NCBI RefSeq assembly: GCF_026914265.1
Contig: NC_069125.1
Span: forward strand, 20,324,966 to 20,388,965
From: Mya arenaria
Lineage: Eukaryota; Mollusca; Bivalvia; Myida; Myidae
Length of the DNA stretch: 64,000 bases
Direction: 5' to 3'
Positions within the stretch are counted from its first letter, which is position 1. Every line of letters begins with the position of its first letter. Positions 12,554-23,153 of this stretch are shown here, piece after piece. Made by a program: the position numbers and the translations under genes. The notes under the pieces are model-generated. The model had not been told where the DNA came from, did no database searches, and saw only the letters and a program-made list of their open reading frames with translations.

Positions 12554-13741
12554 TAGCTCTACTGGCCAAAGGCCAGAAGAGCTTATGCGATGGTAATGTG
12601 TACGTAGTATGTGCATCCGTGCGGTCGTGCGTCTGTAAACAATTGCTTGTGATCCGCCCATGCATGCCTAGATTATGGCCCTTGATAGTATAAAAAAATG
12701 CTATTGTGTAAACAATTGGTTGTGAACACGATACAGTGTTCAGTTTTGATTGTATCTCGATGAAACTTGTACAGTATCTAGATATCCATTAGAGCTCGGT
12801 TCCTTTCGAAAACCAGCCAGATCTGCCCATGAATGCCTAGATTATGCATGCCTAGATCATGGCCCTTGATAGTATAAAAAAATGCTAATGTGTAAACAAT
12901 TGGTTGTGAACACGATACAGATTGTATCTCGATGAAACTTGTACAGTATCTAAATATCCATAAGAGCTCAGTTCCTTTCGAAAACCAGCCAGATCCGCCC
13001 ATGAATGCCTAGATTATGGGCCATGAAAGTTTTAAAGAAATGCTTTCTATTTTTAGCCAGGTCTGCATGAGCGAATTCTATTTTTAGCCAAGTTTACATG
13101 TATGTGTAAATTCAAGTCTAGAGTTAAGGGAGACAATTTGCAAGTCTAGGATTTTGAGAGACAATTTGCTTTTTGCTTTTGCAGTTGATTTTGTGAATTA
13201 CTCTGCCTTGTTCTTGTTGAAAGCCCAAAGGCCATTTTTTAGCTTTAAGTTCTGTAGTTTGCGCATTCATCTTAACAAAATTGGTTGTGAATGTTTAAGT
13301 TATGCACCTGGTGTCATTACTGGCCACACCCAGGGTTCACAGGTTTGGTAAACATAAATCTGGAAAGGTTTGAAAATCTTTTTGTGTGTTCGTGCATCCA
13401 TCTCAGCACAATTGATTGTGAATGTTTGTTCAAATTGATCAATGTTGTCCTAGGATGCCCTTGACTTTTACCTTTTGACCAACTTTTTTTAACTTTTAAA
13501 ACTACAGAAAATTTTACTATGAGTACAGATGACTTTTACTTGGCACATATTAAAATAGTTCATGCAACTAATCTGCTTACAATACTTTCTGGGCTCAGAT
13601 GTTGAACGTGCTACGTTTTCAGGTAACCCAAACACAAAACATACTATATGTCTGTTGCCTTTTACCCATACATACATGCTCTGGATTGATATGACCACAA
13701 AAGCCATGCCAATAGAGCATAGGCCCTTTTGGGCCTCTTGT
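12554..13741 (-). mobile_element. ACAAGAG-ended tandem-core element inside the foldback
   Basis: On the minus strand it begins ACAAGAGGCCCAAAAGGGCC at 13741 and ends at a hairpin AGCTCTTCTGGCC, TTT, GGCCAGTAGAGCT at 12554. Removing it rejoins the foldback arm (ATGCATTTT + TCTTAAACTG), a clean insertion between two T bases with no duplication. Helentrons insert between T and T, so the junction supports that class (inference). The interior has about 135-bp repeats with CTTGTACAGTATCTA and TTTCGAAAACCAGCCAGATC. Confidence 0.75.
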
Positions 13742-13781
13742 TCTTAAACTGTTAGTAACGCTTTTAAAATAGCCATAAAAC

Positions 13782-15868
13782 AACTAGAGATTGCTTTTTT
13801 GAAAAAGCGCATGTCTCCCCCATTGTGTGGTCGTAGGTGAGAAATAATCAATGATGGACATGAAATTTGTACTTTTGGACTGGAGACGAACAAACATAGG
13901 GGTCATCTACTGGTCATGACCAACCTGCATACAAAGTATGAAGTTCCTGGGTCCAAGTATGAAGTTCCTGGGTCCAAGTATGAAGTTCCTGGGTCCAAGC
14001 TTTCATAAGTTATTGAGCCAAAAGAAGTGTGACGTACGTACTGGTGACAAAGAAATTGTTTTTTACCTGAAGGTCACTTTGACCTTGACCTACTGACCTC
14101 AAAATCAATAGGGGACATCTTATAATCAAGACCAACTAGCAAACCAAGTATGAAGTTCCTGGGCCACAGTTGTGTTTAGTAAATCAGCGGAAACTGTTAT
14201 TTTACCTCAAGGTCACCTTCACCTTTGACCTACTGGCCTGAAAATCGATACGGGTCATCTACTAGTCATGATCAACTGGCATACCAGGTATTAAGTTCCT
14301 TGGTGGAAGCATTCTTTAGTTATTGAGCGGAAACCATTTTTTACCTCACAGTATTGTGACCTTGATCTTTGACCTTCTGATCCCAAAATCAATAGGGGCC
14401 ATCAATTAGTCATGACTAACTGACATACCAAGTATGAAGTTCCTGGGTGTAAGCGTTCTTGAGCTATTGAGCAGAAACCGTTTCTTCACCTCAAGGTCAG
14501 TGACCTTGACCTTTGACCAACTGATCGCAAAATCAATAAGAGTTATCTACTAGTCATGACCAACTAGCATACCAAGTATGAAGTTCCTGGGTGTAAGCAT
14601 TCTTGAGTTATTGAGCAGAAACCGTTTCTTCACCTCAAGGTCATGGTGACCTTGACCTTTGACCTACTGATCTCAAAATCAATAGGAGTCATCTACTAGT
14701 CATGACCAACTAGCATACCAAGTATGAAGTTCCTGGGTGCAAGCGTTATTTAGTTATAGAGCGGAAACCGTTCCTTCACCTCAAGGTCAGGGTGACCTTG
14801 ACCTTTGACCTACTGATCTCAAAATCAATTGGAGTCATCTACTAGTCATGACCAACTAGCATACCAAGTATGAAGTTCCTGGGTGCAAGCGTTATTTAGT
14901 TATAGAGCCGAAACCGTTTCTTCACCTCAAGGTCAGGGTGACCTTGACCTTTGACCTACTGATCTCAAAATCAATTGGAGTCATCTACTAGTCATGACCA
15001 ACTAGCATACCAAGTATGAAGTTCCTAGACCCAAGGATCTTTAGTTATTGAGCGGAAACAGTTTCTTCACCTCAAGATCAGGGTGACCTTGATCTTTAAC
15101 CTAGTGACCCCAAAATCAATAGGGGTCATCTTCTAGTCATGACCCACTAGCATACCAAGTATGAAGTTCCTGGGTGCAAGCGTTCTTTAGTTACTGAGCA
15201 GAAACTGTTTCTTCACCTCAAGGTCACAGTGACCTTGACCTTTGACCTACTGATTTCAATCAAAATCAATAGGAACTAGACATCATGACCAACCTCACTT
15301 CAAAGTTTGGTGAACCTAGATCAAAGCATTCTCCTGATATTGCACGGAAATATTTTTTTACATAAGAGGTCACAGCGACGTTGACCTTTGACCTTGTGAC
15401 CCCCCAAAATATAGGAGTTTTCTAAACCTCATGATCAACCTCCCTACCAAGTTTGGTGAACCTAGGTCAAACCATTCTCAAGATATTGAGCGGAAATGTT
15501 TTTTACATTGGGGGTCGCCGCGACCTTGACCTTTGACCTAGTGACCCCAAAAACAATAGGGATCTTCTACACCTCATGACCAACCTCCCTACCAAGTTTG
15601 GTGAACCTAGGTCAAACCGTTCTCAAGATTTTGAGCAGAAATGTTTTTTATATTGGGGGTCGCCGCGACCTTGACCTTTGACCTAGTGACCCCAAAAACA
15701 ATAGGGATCCTCTACACCTCACGACCAACCTCCCTACCAAGTTTGGTGATCCTAGGTCATGCGGTTTTCCAGTTATCGATCGGAAACGAAGTGTGACGTA
15801 CGGACGGACTGACGGACTACCGGACAGGGCAAAAACAATATGTCTCCCCCAGAGAGGGGGAGACATAA
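13782..15868 (+). mobile_element. Tandem-core element rich in AGGTCA half-sites, inside the foldback
   Basis: It begins ACTAGAGATTGCTTTTTTGA, which contains the small hairpin GCTTTTTTGAAAAAGC, and ends with a perfect 10-bp-stem hairpin TGTCTCCCCC, AGAGA, GGGGGAGACA at about 15840-15865. The core is about thirteen tandem units of roughly 145-150 bp. Most carry GTGACCTTGACCTTTGACCT, a sequence like CATGACCAACTAGCATACCA and AGTATGAAGTTCCTGGGT; the last four units are a subtype with ACCAAGTTTGGTGAACCTAG. Foldback sequence lies on both sides, so this element also landed in the palindrome centre. No coding frame. Confidence 0.8.
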
Positions 15869-15870
15869 TA

Positions 15871-16026
15871 ATAATTTTCAAACTGGAATATGAAAATCTG
15901 CGATCTGATCTTTTGTCAGCAGTCTTATATCACTGGTTTCCATGCATTTTCGCATAAATTGGCTCGTTCCAAGACAAACAATAAAGAAGTTGTCAAAACA
16001 TTCAATCTGTGAGAGTGCAGCTTTAA
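15871..16026 (-). repeat. Right arm of the split foldback element
   Basis: Read on the minus strand it starts TTAAAGCTGCACTCTCACAG at 16026 and matches the arm at 12390-12553, with GATATAAGACTGCTGACAAA and GATCAGATCGCAGATTTTCA. It is separated from its partner by about 3.3 kb of inserted elements. Confidence 0.85.
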
Positions 16027-16210
16027 AAAATAAAAACAGATTAACAAATAATACTGAATGTATTCTGAATGTATGAAAACTGTAAGCTGTCACAGTAAGT
16101 GACCAATGCCCCCAAAATGCCACCAAGTTTAATGTATTATGCATTTTTTATGTGTCTACTATCAGGAAGCAAACATAAACTATAAGCATACACCAGGCCC
16201 CCTTATGGTT

Positions 16211-16617
16211 AACTTCAAGTGTGGGGGTGATGAAGTAAGAGGTTGCACAAGGCATGTCTCTACTTCAAGTGTGGGGGTAATGAAGTAAGAGGTTGCACAA
16301 GGCATGTCTCTACTTCAAGTGTGGGGGTGATGAAGTAAGAGGTTGCACAAGGCATGTCTCTACTTCAAGTGTGGGGGTGATGAAGTAAGAGTTTGCACAA
16401 GGCATGTCTCTACTTCAAGTGTGGGGGTGATGAAGTAAGAGGTTGCACAAGGCATGTCTCTACTTCAAGTGTGGGGGTGATGAAGTAAGAGGTTGCACAA
16501 GGCATGTCTCTACTTCAAGTGTGGGGGTGATGAAGTAAGAGGTTGCACAAGGCATGTCTCTACTTCAAGTGTGGGGGTGATGAAGTAAAAGGTTGCACAA
16601 GGCATGTCTCTACTTCA
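16211..16617 (+). repeat. 50-bp minisatellite, 8 copies
   Basis: The unit is TACTTCAAGTGTGGGGGTGA, then TGAAGTAAGAGGTTGCACAA, then GGCATGTCTC, 50 bp in total. Eight near-identical copies differ at only a few positions (GGTAA for GGTGA near 16278, GTTTG for GGTTG near 16390, AAAAG for AAGAG near 16590). The low divergence suggests recent expansion. Confidence 0.97.
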
Positions 16618-16659
16618 TGATCTGTCAACAAGTGCCAAGAAGTTTTAAAATCCAAATGT

Positions 16660-17215
16660 GCATGAAAAAGTTAAAGCCTGGACGCGATCAACTATGATCT
16701 ATACATGTGCATATATGCAGCATTCTATAATGATTAAACTCCAAGTGTGACCTTGAATTTAAAGGAAAGATTAAGGGTCTTACACAGCAAACATCTCCTT
16801 TACTTGCTTATTTATTTTGCAATCCCACTCAGTGCAAGACAAAGTAACAGCCTGGACATGACCAACTACACTGTACATATATGCAGCATTCCATGATGAT
16901 AAACCTGTAATTGTGGCCTTGACCTTTGAGGTAGGGACGTGGGTATTGAACGTGCCAAGTCTTCTTTTTGTACCAAACACACTTGCCAAGTAATCTTAAA
17001 ATTCCTTCTTGCATGAGTTACAGCCTGGACAAGACCAACTACACTATATGAGCATATATGCAGCATTCCATAATGATTAAACTCAAGGTGTGACCTCGAC
17101 CTTTGTGGTAAGGACGTCTTGCATGTGACATGTTGTCTTTATGTACTGAACACATTATTAAGAAATTTTAAAATCCCTCCCTGTCTGATCAAGTCATAGC
17201 CCAGACACAGAAAAA
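16660..17215 (+). repeat. About 170-bp tandem units (TATGCAGCATTCCA family)
   Basis: Three diverged units share CAGCCTGGACAAGACCAACTA, ATATATGCAGCATTCCATAA, TGATTAAACTC and a GTGACCTTGACCTTTG-like stretch, then a phrase about the size of ACACACTTGCCAAGTAATCT. It is related to 19449-20222. AGCTGTCACAGTAAGTGACC at about 16086 resembles the start of that family. Open frames on the minus strand here are repeat by-products. Confidence 0.7.
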
Positions 17216-17694
17216 CATAAAGGTAAGGCAGCCAACTTCATTTTAAACTAATTCAAGTGATCAATAAAACCAATATCAAATACATATGGAAGGAAAAGTA
17301 TGAAGTATGACAAAACTAAAAAAAAAACTAATTCGATATCAGCCAAATTCCACATACAACAGGTTAAGAAACAGGGGTTTTCAATTTCTGGCAGGGATCA
17401 AATTGAAGTTTTTAGATGTATTTGGTGAAGTATCTCTATTTCATTTTTGTCAAAAGTATTTGCGCTTGGCTGCCTTTAAAGCATAATTTTATGTGGATAT
17501 TTCTCACTGCAATTTATGAAAAGATTGACAGTTACATATCATATGATGCAAATACAATCTTACCGTACATAAAATGAAGACAAACTCCTAAGGTTGATAT
17601 CATTAACAATGTAAATGTTTCATGAAGCTTTGAAAAAACTGTTAACCAAAACTGTTAACAAAACCAAAGTATTCATGTGTCCTGCCTTACACAT

Positions 17695-17995
17695 AGGTAA
17701 TTTAAAGATGCACTATTACTCCCAAGTAAGGTTTACCACAATTAAAACAATTGTTTTAAAATACCATAAAGGATGAATATATGTCGAAAACAATGGTTCT
17801 TATGAAGGATACCGAGTTTAATTTGAAAGAAAGGTGCAGAAAATACGGGATGTCTACCTTATGAGAGGAAAGTAGATCACAGTAAATCTTTTAGAACTCA
17901 CCATTCATTTAATATTTTTCACCTTTTTAGGTATTAAATACAATCTTGTTATCAGTCATTAATATTTTCCACAAATGCATTTCATGCATCTAGTA
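17695..17995 (+). repeat. Dispersed repeat, copy 2 (pair with 5940-6245)
   Basis: Starts AATTTAAAGATGCACTATTA and aligns over about 300 bp with the minus strand of 5940-6245, as described there. Confidence 0.75.
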
Positions 17996-18153
17996 AGTAG
18001 TTAAAGATTTATCACCCAAAAATTGTGTTTGTTATACATGTGTATGTATTGACTTTGAATAAGACTGTCATTTTTAATATACTTGTCATTAACAAACATA
18101 AAACTAAAGAAGATCTTTATAAATACTGATCCAGAACTCTCATTTCATTTAAA

Positions 18154-18475
18154 ACAAGAGTATTGCTTGAAGCGCTGGTTGCTCTCAAAATGACCCTTTT
18201 CTATGAAAAGGGGTGAAGCACCCTGGCACAGAAGCAGAACTGGCTTTTTAGATGCCCTTCTGAGAATGTCCTTTGTGCACTGCACTTTCCTTCATTGCCA
18301 TACATCTATATTTCAAGATATGGCCCCAGTAAGCAACAGTTTTAGAAAAAAATATCAGCAAAGGGAAGATAAGTAAACAATATGCAGTCCCATCAGTAGT
18401 TTTGAAGTAATTCTCCAGATGGAAAGACAGACAAAGCTGCGACTATACGCTCCTTCCATCGGGGAGAATACTAAA
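18154..18475 (+). mobile_element. Short ACAAGAG-started element
   Basis: Begins ACAAGAGTATTGCTTGAAGC, with the inverted pair TTGCTTGAAGCGCTGGTTGC just inside, and ends near TCCTTCCATCGGGGAGAATA. It carries one core unit with CAAGATATGGCCCCAGTAAG. It lies just 3' of the PXMP4 stop codon. Confidence 0.55.
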
Positions 18476-18565
18476 TAAATAACAACCAATAGTGACATGT
18501 TTATAATAAACAGACATAATTATCACAGAAGTTATTTAAAGACAGTAACTCCTTCTCTTCCACTA

Positions 18566-21500
18566 CTATTTATTGTGCCAAAAAAAGTTCTTCAGTGAAG
18601 TCCAGTAGTTGCTGTCATGGTATAGGTATGTCATGGATGATCGCAGAGATGGTTGAAGAGTATCTTTTTCGTACTCAAATTCCCAGAGAACGATTCCCCA
18701 AACAATAGCTGCAAACCACGGGAAGGTGTCACCTTGCGGGGCAGGAATATACCCTCGCTTCACAGCTAACTTTGCTAGTCCATATATAATACGGGATAGT
18801 AGATACAAGTTTATCTGGAAAACAAAAGCATTTGAGAAACAATGGGTAATTATGCAGAACGCCGCATCATAGCTGTATTTTTCATTTTGGAAATGGCATT
18901 TATTCAATAGGATGTATGGATAGTGGGCAGTAATAAAAAATTGCTTTTTACTACCATTTATTGTATTGTTTCGAGGAAATAATAAGTTAAAAAAATGTCT
19001 CGGATTCAAATTTTCTGACCAAATTTCATGAAGATGGCATAAAGCGGTTATGAGAGAAATTAAGAACAAACTTAAACATTATGCAGACAAGTATTCTGAT
19101 CAAGCTTCATAACAATATAATTAAAACTATTTAAATTGAATTTATGATGGGGATTTGACCTAGTGGCCTAGTTTTTGGCCAGGGGTGACCCACATCAAAC
19201 CTAATTTTCAGTGAGATGTGAAAATGAAATACTTATGGAACGAACTGATCATTGCTTTTTATTAAAAAAATATATATGCTTTATTTAAAGCAAAGAAATT
19301 TTGTATTGGAAAATAGGAACAATCTTAAGTTTTACTTGAATACTTACTTAAAGTATTTTAAAATTGGGTTTGCAATTTAAATTTGCCTAATGTTATTAAA
19401 AATCAAAGTATTCTATGGTCAGTGTACCAAAATCAAATGCTGCATATAACAAGAGCTGTCACAGTATGTGACGAATGCCCCCGAATGTGACATTGACCTA
19501 TGAACAAGGTCAGCACATGAAAAGTTGATCTTGCCTCTACGTGTCAAATACATATGGCAAGTTATTTTAAATTGCCTCTGAACATAAATAAATACCACCC
19601 ATATTTGACAACCTACACTCTTATGTCCTTATATTCAGCATTCCATTGTGAATAAACACTAAGTGTATCTTTAACCTTAGTGGTAGGGACAGGGGTCTTG
19701 CACGCGACACGTCGTCTTGGTATGTTGAACACATGTGGCAAGTTATTTTAAAATCTGTCCATACAAAAAACAAAAAACAGCCTGGACACAACAACCTATA
19801 CTCTATGTCCTTATATGCAGCATTCCATTGTGAATAAACACTAAGTGTGACCTTGACCTTAGGGGTAAGGACACGGGTCTTGCATGCGACACGTCGTCTT
19901 GGTATGTGGAACACATTTGGCAAGTTATTTTAAAATCTGTCCATACAAGGGAAAGTTACAGCCAGGACACAACAACCTATACTCTATGTCCTTATATGCA
20001 GCACTCCATTGTGAATAAACACTAAGTGTGACCTTGACCTTAGAGGTAGGGACATGGGTCATGCACGCGACACGTCGTCTTGGTATGTGGAACACATGCG
20101 TAAATTTATTTTAAAATCTGTCCATACAAGGGAAAGTTACAGCCGGGACACGAGTTATTGAGCCGGATACACGGACGGATGGAAGGTGTGATTTTAATAT
20201 GCCCACCACTGGGGGGCATAAAAAGAGCAGACTTACTGAAAATTATCATGGTATAACTTTTTTGTTTAAATTTTGCTTAATACATCATTTATGTAAATAG
20301 TCCATGAACTTCTTTAACAGCACATGCATATTCATATAAAGATATATAACATCTTAACCATTTTAAACTGGCTAAACAGAAAATACAATTTACCTGTTCA
20401 TTAACTTTGTTGTATTTTCCGAAGACAAAATATCCTCCTATAAATGCTGCGATGAAACTGTGGATTTGTGATTTCTCACTCTGAAAATGCTCCATAATTC
20501 CGGTCATGCTTTTGTACAAGAAGACAAAGGCTGCTAGGTTCTTGGAGTGGGTAAATGTTGCTTCAAGAATGAATTTCAACTTTTCTTCAAGGCTGATAAA
20601 GAGAAAAAGACTAGACAATTTCCAAAGAATGACTTTTTAGTTCATGAACTCAAATTAAAGAATAACTAAATTCTAACATTTTTCCAGGACATGTTGCTTA
20701 TAAGTTTTCAAAAATGTAGGAGGCCTGAAGATAAATGAAAATTACAGTAAAATTTATAAGGAATTGCTTTAAAAATTATTCATAATAAGCCTGCAGCTGA
20801 ATAGAAATGATGGATTAAGTTTGTGAATGATTGTTTAATTAAATATCAAGTGTTTGAATGAATATGGAACTCATATTGTTTTATTAGCAGTGTTCTTCAA
20901 CCGGAAATGTAATTGGTGGATAGTTCATGGCTATGCATAACAGGGATGTCAAACAAGTGAAAATAAAAAGCAACAAGAGCTGTCACAGAAACGTGACAAA
21001 TGCCCTTAAAAGGCCTCGTTGGGCAGATTGGGACTGTGTTGACAGATAGCCTTGAGTATGTATCATATGTTAATCCTTCCCATCAAGTTTGAAAATATTG
21101 ACCTCAAACATGTACATGCAAGTTGGAGTGGATGTCAACTCGTCTCTGGGCCTAAGCATTCTTCAGTTATTAATTGGAGAAGGATATTTAGCTAAAGGTC
21201 ACCACAACCCTGACCTTTGAACCACTCACCTCAAAATCAAAGATAAACAAGAGATGTTTGTCAAACATTATGCCCCCATGAGCGCCATGTTGTCAACAGT
21301 ATTTGGACAATTGAATGAATTATACATGGACCGAAATGACAGCTTATTTGTCATTGACGTTGGATGCCTTTGAGGCAGTTTTAAGAATATGACCATTCAA
21401 AGTGTAGGGATAGTACCGGTAGGTACCTTTTTTAATTATGTTCAGATGATGATTGATCTTTCCAGATAAACATGTTTCCTCTTAGCAGCAGGGAATAAGT

Positions 21501-22913
21501 AAATATGATGAAATGTCAATGACCAATATGAGTCGTGATCTTGACCTTTGACTCTATGACCTCAAAATCCATAGGGGTCTAAACTTTAATATAAACTTTA
21601 TTCATTTTACGACTGCTAAGTCACTCTCAGTCGCATAATATTGCATGAGAGTGTGGTCTTGTGTCTTAGGTAAATCCAAGTGCCTGGAGGAAGCCTACTT
21701 GTTCATCTTGGTGACCACCAACCAAACTCACATACACCTATTCTTTCTTTTGAATTTATTTACCTTCCCTCTTTGAAGAGAAATGTCATAACCAAGGCAT
21801 GAGGAAATCTGACTTTTGTTCCATATCTGGAAAAGAAAAAATACAGTTACAGGATGAATGAACCAGATTGAACAGACAATGATGAAAAATAATGGAAAAG
21901 GCAATGGATTAATAAATAATTAATAAATAGAATCTGCATTATTAATTAAGATATATAAATCCAACGCATTTTGATTCTCAGATTTTGGCTACTTGAAATG
22001 AATGAAATTCATATAACTTAGCAATAAGTTACATGCATACTTAATGTTTCATTCAGTACAAAAATGTTAAAAATAAAATTTATCCATATGTAGATGTAAT
22101 TTTTGTTCAGCTGCATTGTTCAACAGAACATCTTGATTTTGTGTGACTGCATGACAAACATTAGTGTGGTGTCGAGATTGAAGGTTGATGGTAAGGGTCA
22201 AGACTGGGGGTTGAGAGTGAGGGTTGACAGTGTAGACAGTGTGGGTAGACAGTGTGGATTGATAGTTGGTGCGGGAGTGGGAATCAAGAGTTGGGGTCGG
22301 GAGAGGGGGTTGAGAGTGGGGATCAACAGTATGAGATGTGAGCGGGGTTGAGGATGGGGGTTGACAGTGGGGCTAGAGAGCTGGGGTTGACAGTGAGGCG
22401 AGTATGGGCGAGAGAGGGGGGTAGATAGTGGGGGTTGACAATCGGCATTGAGAGTGATGGTTGCATTATATTATTTTGTACATGCATATTGCTAATTGTT
22501 CATTTTATTGATTTATTATTTTGCTTTATATTGTACAAGCATTTTGTTCACAACTTTATTCATTGTGGTATTATTTTCCTGGTTTACGTGAGTTTTGCCT
22601 TGCTTTTCAGTAATTTCCATGAAAAGTACTTCATTTCTATAAAAGTCGTTGCCTTTTCTGTGCGGTTTTACCCTTCACTGTTTTCCGTGCTTTTCGATAT
22701 TTAGTCATACCGGTAAAATACACAAAAATCAAAATCCGTGTGTGCATTATGATGGAAAATAAAACCTAACAAATCTATAAAAACGTCTTATATTGCTTAA
22801 AATTAACATTAAAGTATAAAACCTTACACTGCTCCATTCCTAAGCCCCTTTAAAGCAGCTAAAAAGGGTTTGTTTTTCTCCGAGAGAAGAAATTTGTTTA
22901 TCGAGGCCGCCAT
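18566..22913 (-). CDS. PXMP4: Peroxisomal membrane protein 4 (PMP24), complete, 4 exons
   Basis: Exons on the minus strand: 22913-22828 (ATGGCGGCCTCG start), 21826-21764, 20592-20394 and 18814-18566 (TAG stop). Intron phases are 2, 2 and 0, each with GT and AG ends. The 198-aa product matches the family's usual length of about 210. Recognisable segments are LKGLRNGAVYGTK and FPHALVMTFLF (exons 1-2), ATFTHSKNLAAFVFLYK and AAFIGGYFVFGKYNKVNEQI (exon 3), and LYLLSRIIYGLAKLAVKRGY, WGIVLWEFEYEKDTLQPSL and SSMTYLYHDSN (exon 4). This is the Tim17/22/23-family PMP24, an integral protein of the peroxisomal membrane whose molecular role is not settled. Hydrophobic stretches lie in exons 3 and 4. The last codons and stop, AATAAATAG, contain an AATAAA hexamer. 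Introns 2 and 3 are full of tandem-core repeats. The start lies 240 bp from the C18orf21-like gene. Confidence 0.93.
19449..20222 (+). mobile_element. ACAAGAGCTGTCACAG tandem-core element in PXMP4 intron 3
   Basis: It begins ACAAGAGCTGTCACAGTATG and ends with the hairpin-like TATGCCCACCACTGGGGGGCATA at about 20200-20222. Inside are about four units of roughly 170 bp with TATGCAGCATTCCATTGTGA, GTGTGACCTTGACCTTAG and GCGACACGTCGTCTTGGTAT. The interior GCGACACGTCGT is partly palindromic. It has no gene of its own. Confidence 0.75.
20973..21620 (+). repeat. Two ACAAGAG-started repeat fragments in PXMP4 intron 2
   Basis: The first starts ACAAGAGCTGTCACAGAAAC at 20973, with a TGACCTTTGAACCACTCACC stretch near 21210. 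The second starts ACAAGAGATGTTTGTCAAAC at 21247 and contains ATTATGCCCCCATGAG and, near 21540, TCTTGACCTTTGACTCTATGA. Both are diverged and lack clear right ends. Confidence 0.6.
22180..22460 (+). repeat. G-rich degenerate minisatellite
   Basis: Irregular repeats of GGTTGAGAGTG, GGGGTTGACAGTG and related words of about 10-22 bp. The strand is strongly G-rich, T second, with little C. It lies about 0.5 kb upstream of exon 2 of PXMP4 on the intron 1 side. Confidence 0.75.
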
Positions 22914-23153
22914 GTTTTGATCATGTGACCTGCAAGGGAGATTCATTATTAATATTAACACGGACATATAAACCATGTTTATGTGTCCGTGATATTAATA
23001 ATTATAGCTTTGTTGCAATCCTAAGACAACCTGTATTTTATAAAAAAGTTTCTTCATTTAATCAAGATAACAAGACCGCTGAAAAAATGTTAAATCGTAA
23101 TCATGTTTTGATCCCTCAACATGCGTCTTCCGGTGGTCTGTCAAATTTCGGAT
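22914..23153. promoter_or_regulatory. Putative bidirectional promoter with a large imperfect palindrome
   Basis: Only 240 bp separate the PXMP4 start codon (minus) from the chosen C18orf21-like start (plus), so divergent transcription from a shared promoter is likely (inference). At about 22944-23001 there is an inverted repeat: TTATTAATATTAACACGGAC and its partner GTCCGTGATATTAATAATT flank ATATAAACCATGTTTATGT. TCATGTGACC at 22920, next to the PXMP4 start, resembles a bHLH E-box. I see no TATA box in a convincing position. Confidence 0.6.

Noticed and set aside
18815..19069. N-terminal extension of the last PXMP4 exon as one long 167-aa protein
   Set aside because: The part upstream of 18814 is intron: a clear acceptor (TTTTCCAG) precedes the conserved INLYLLSR and the earlier sequence matches nothing in the family.
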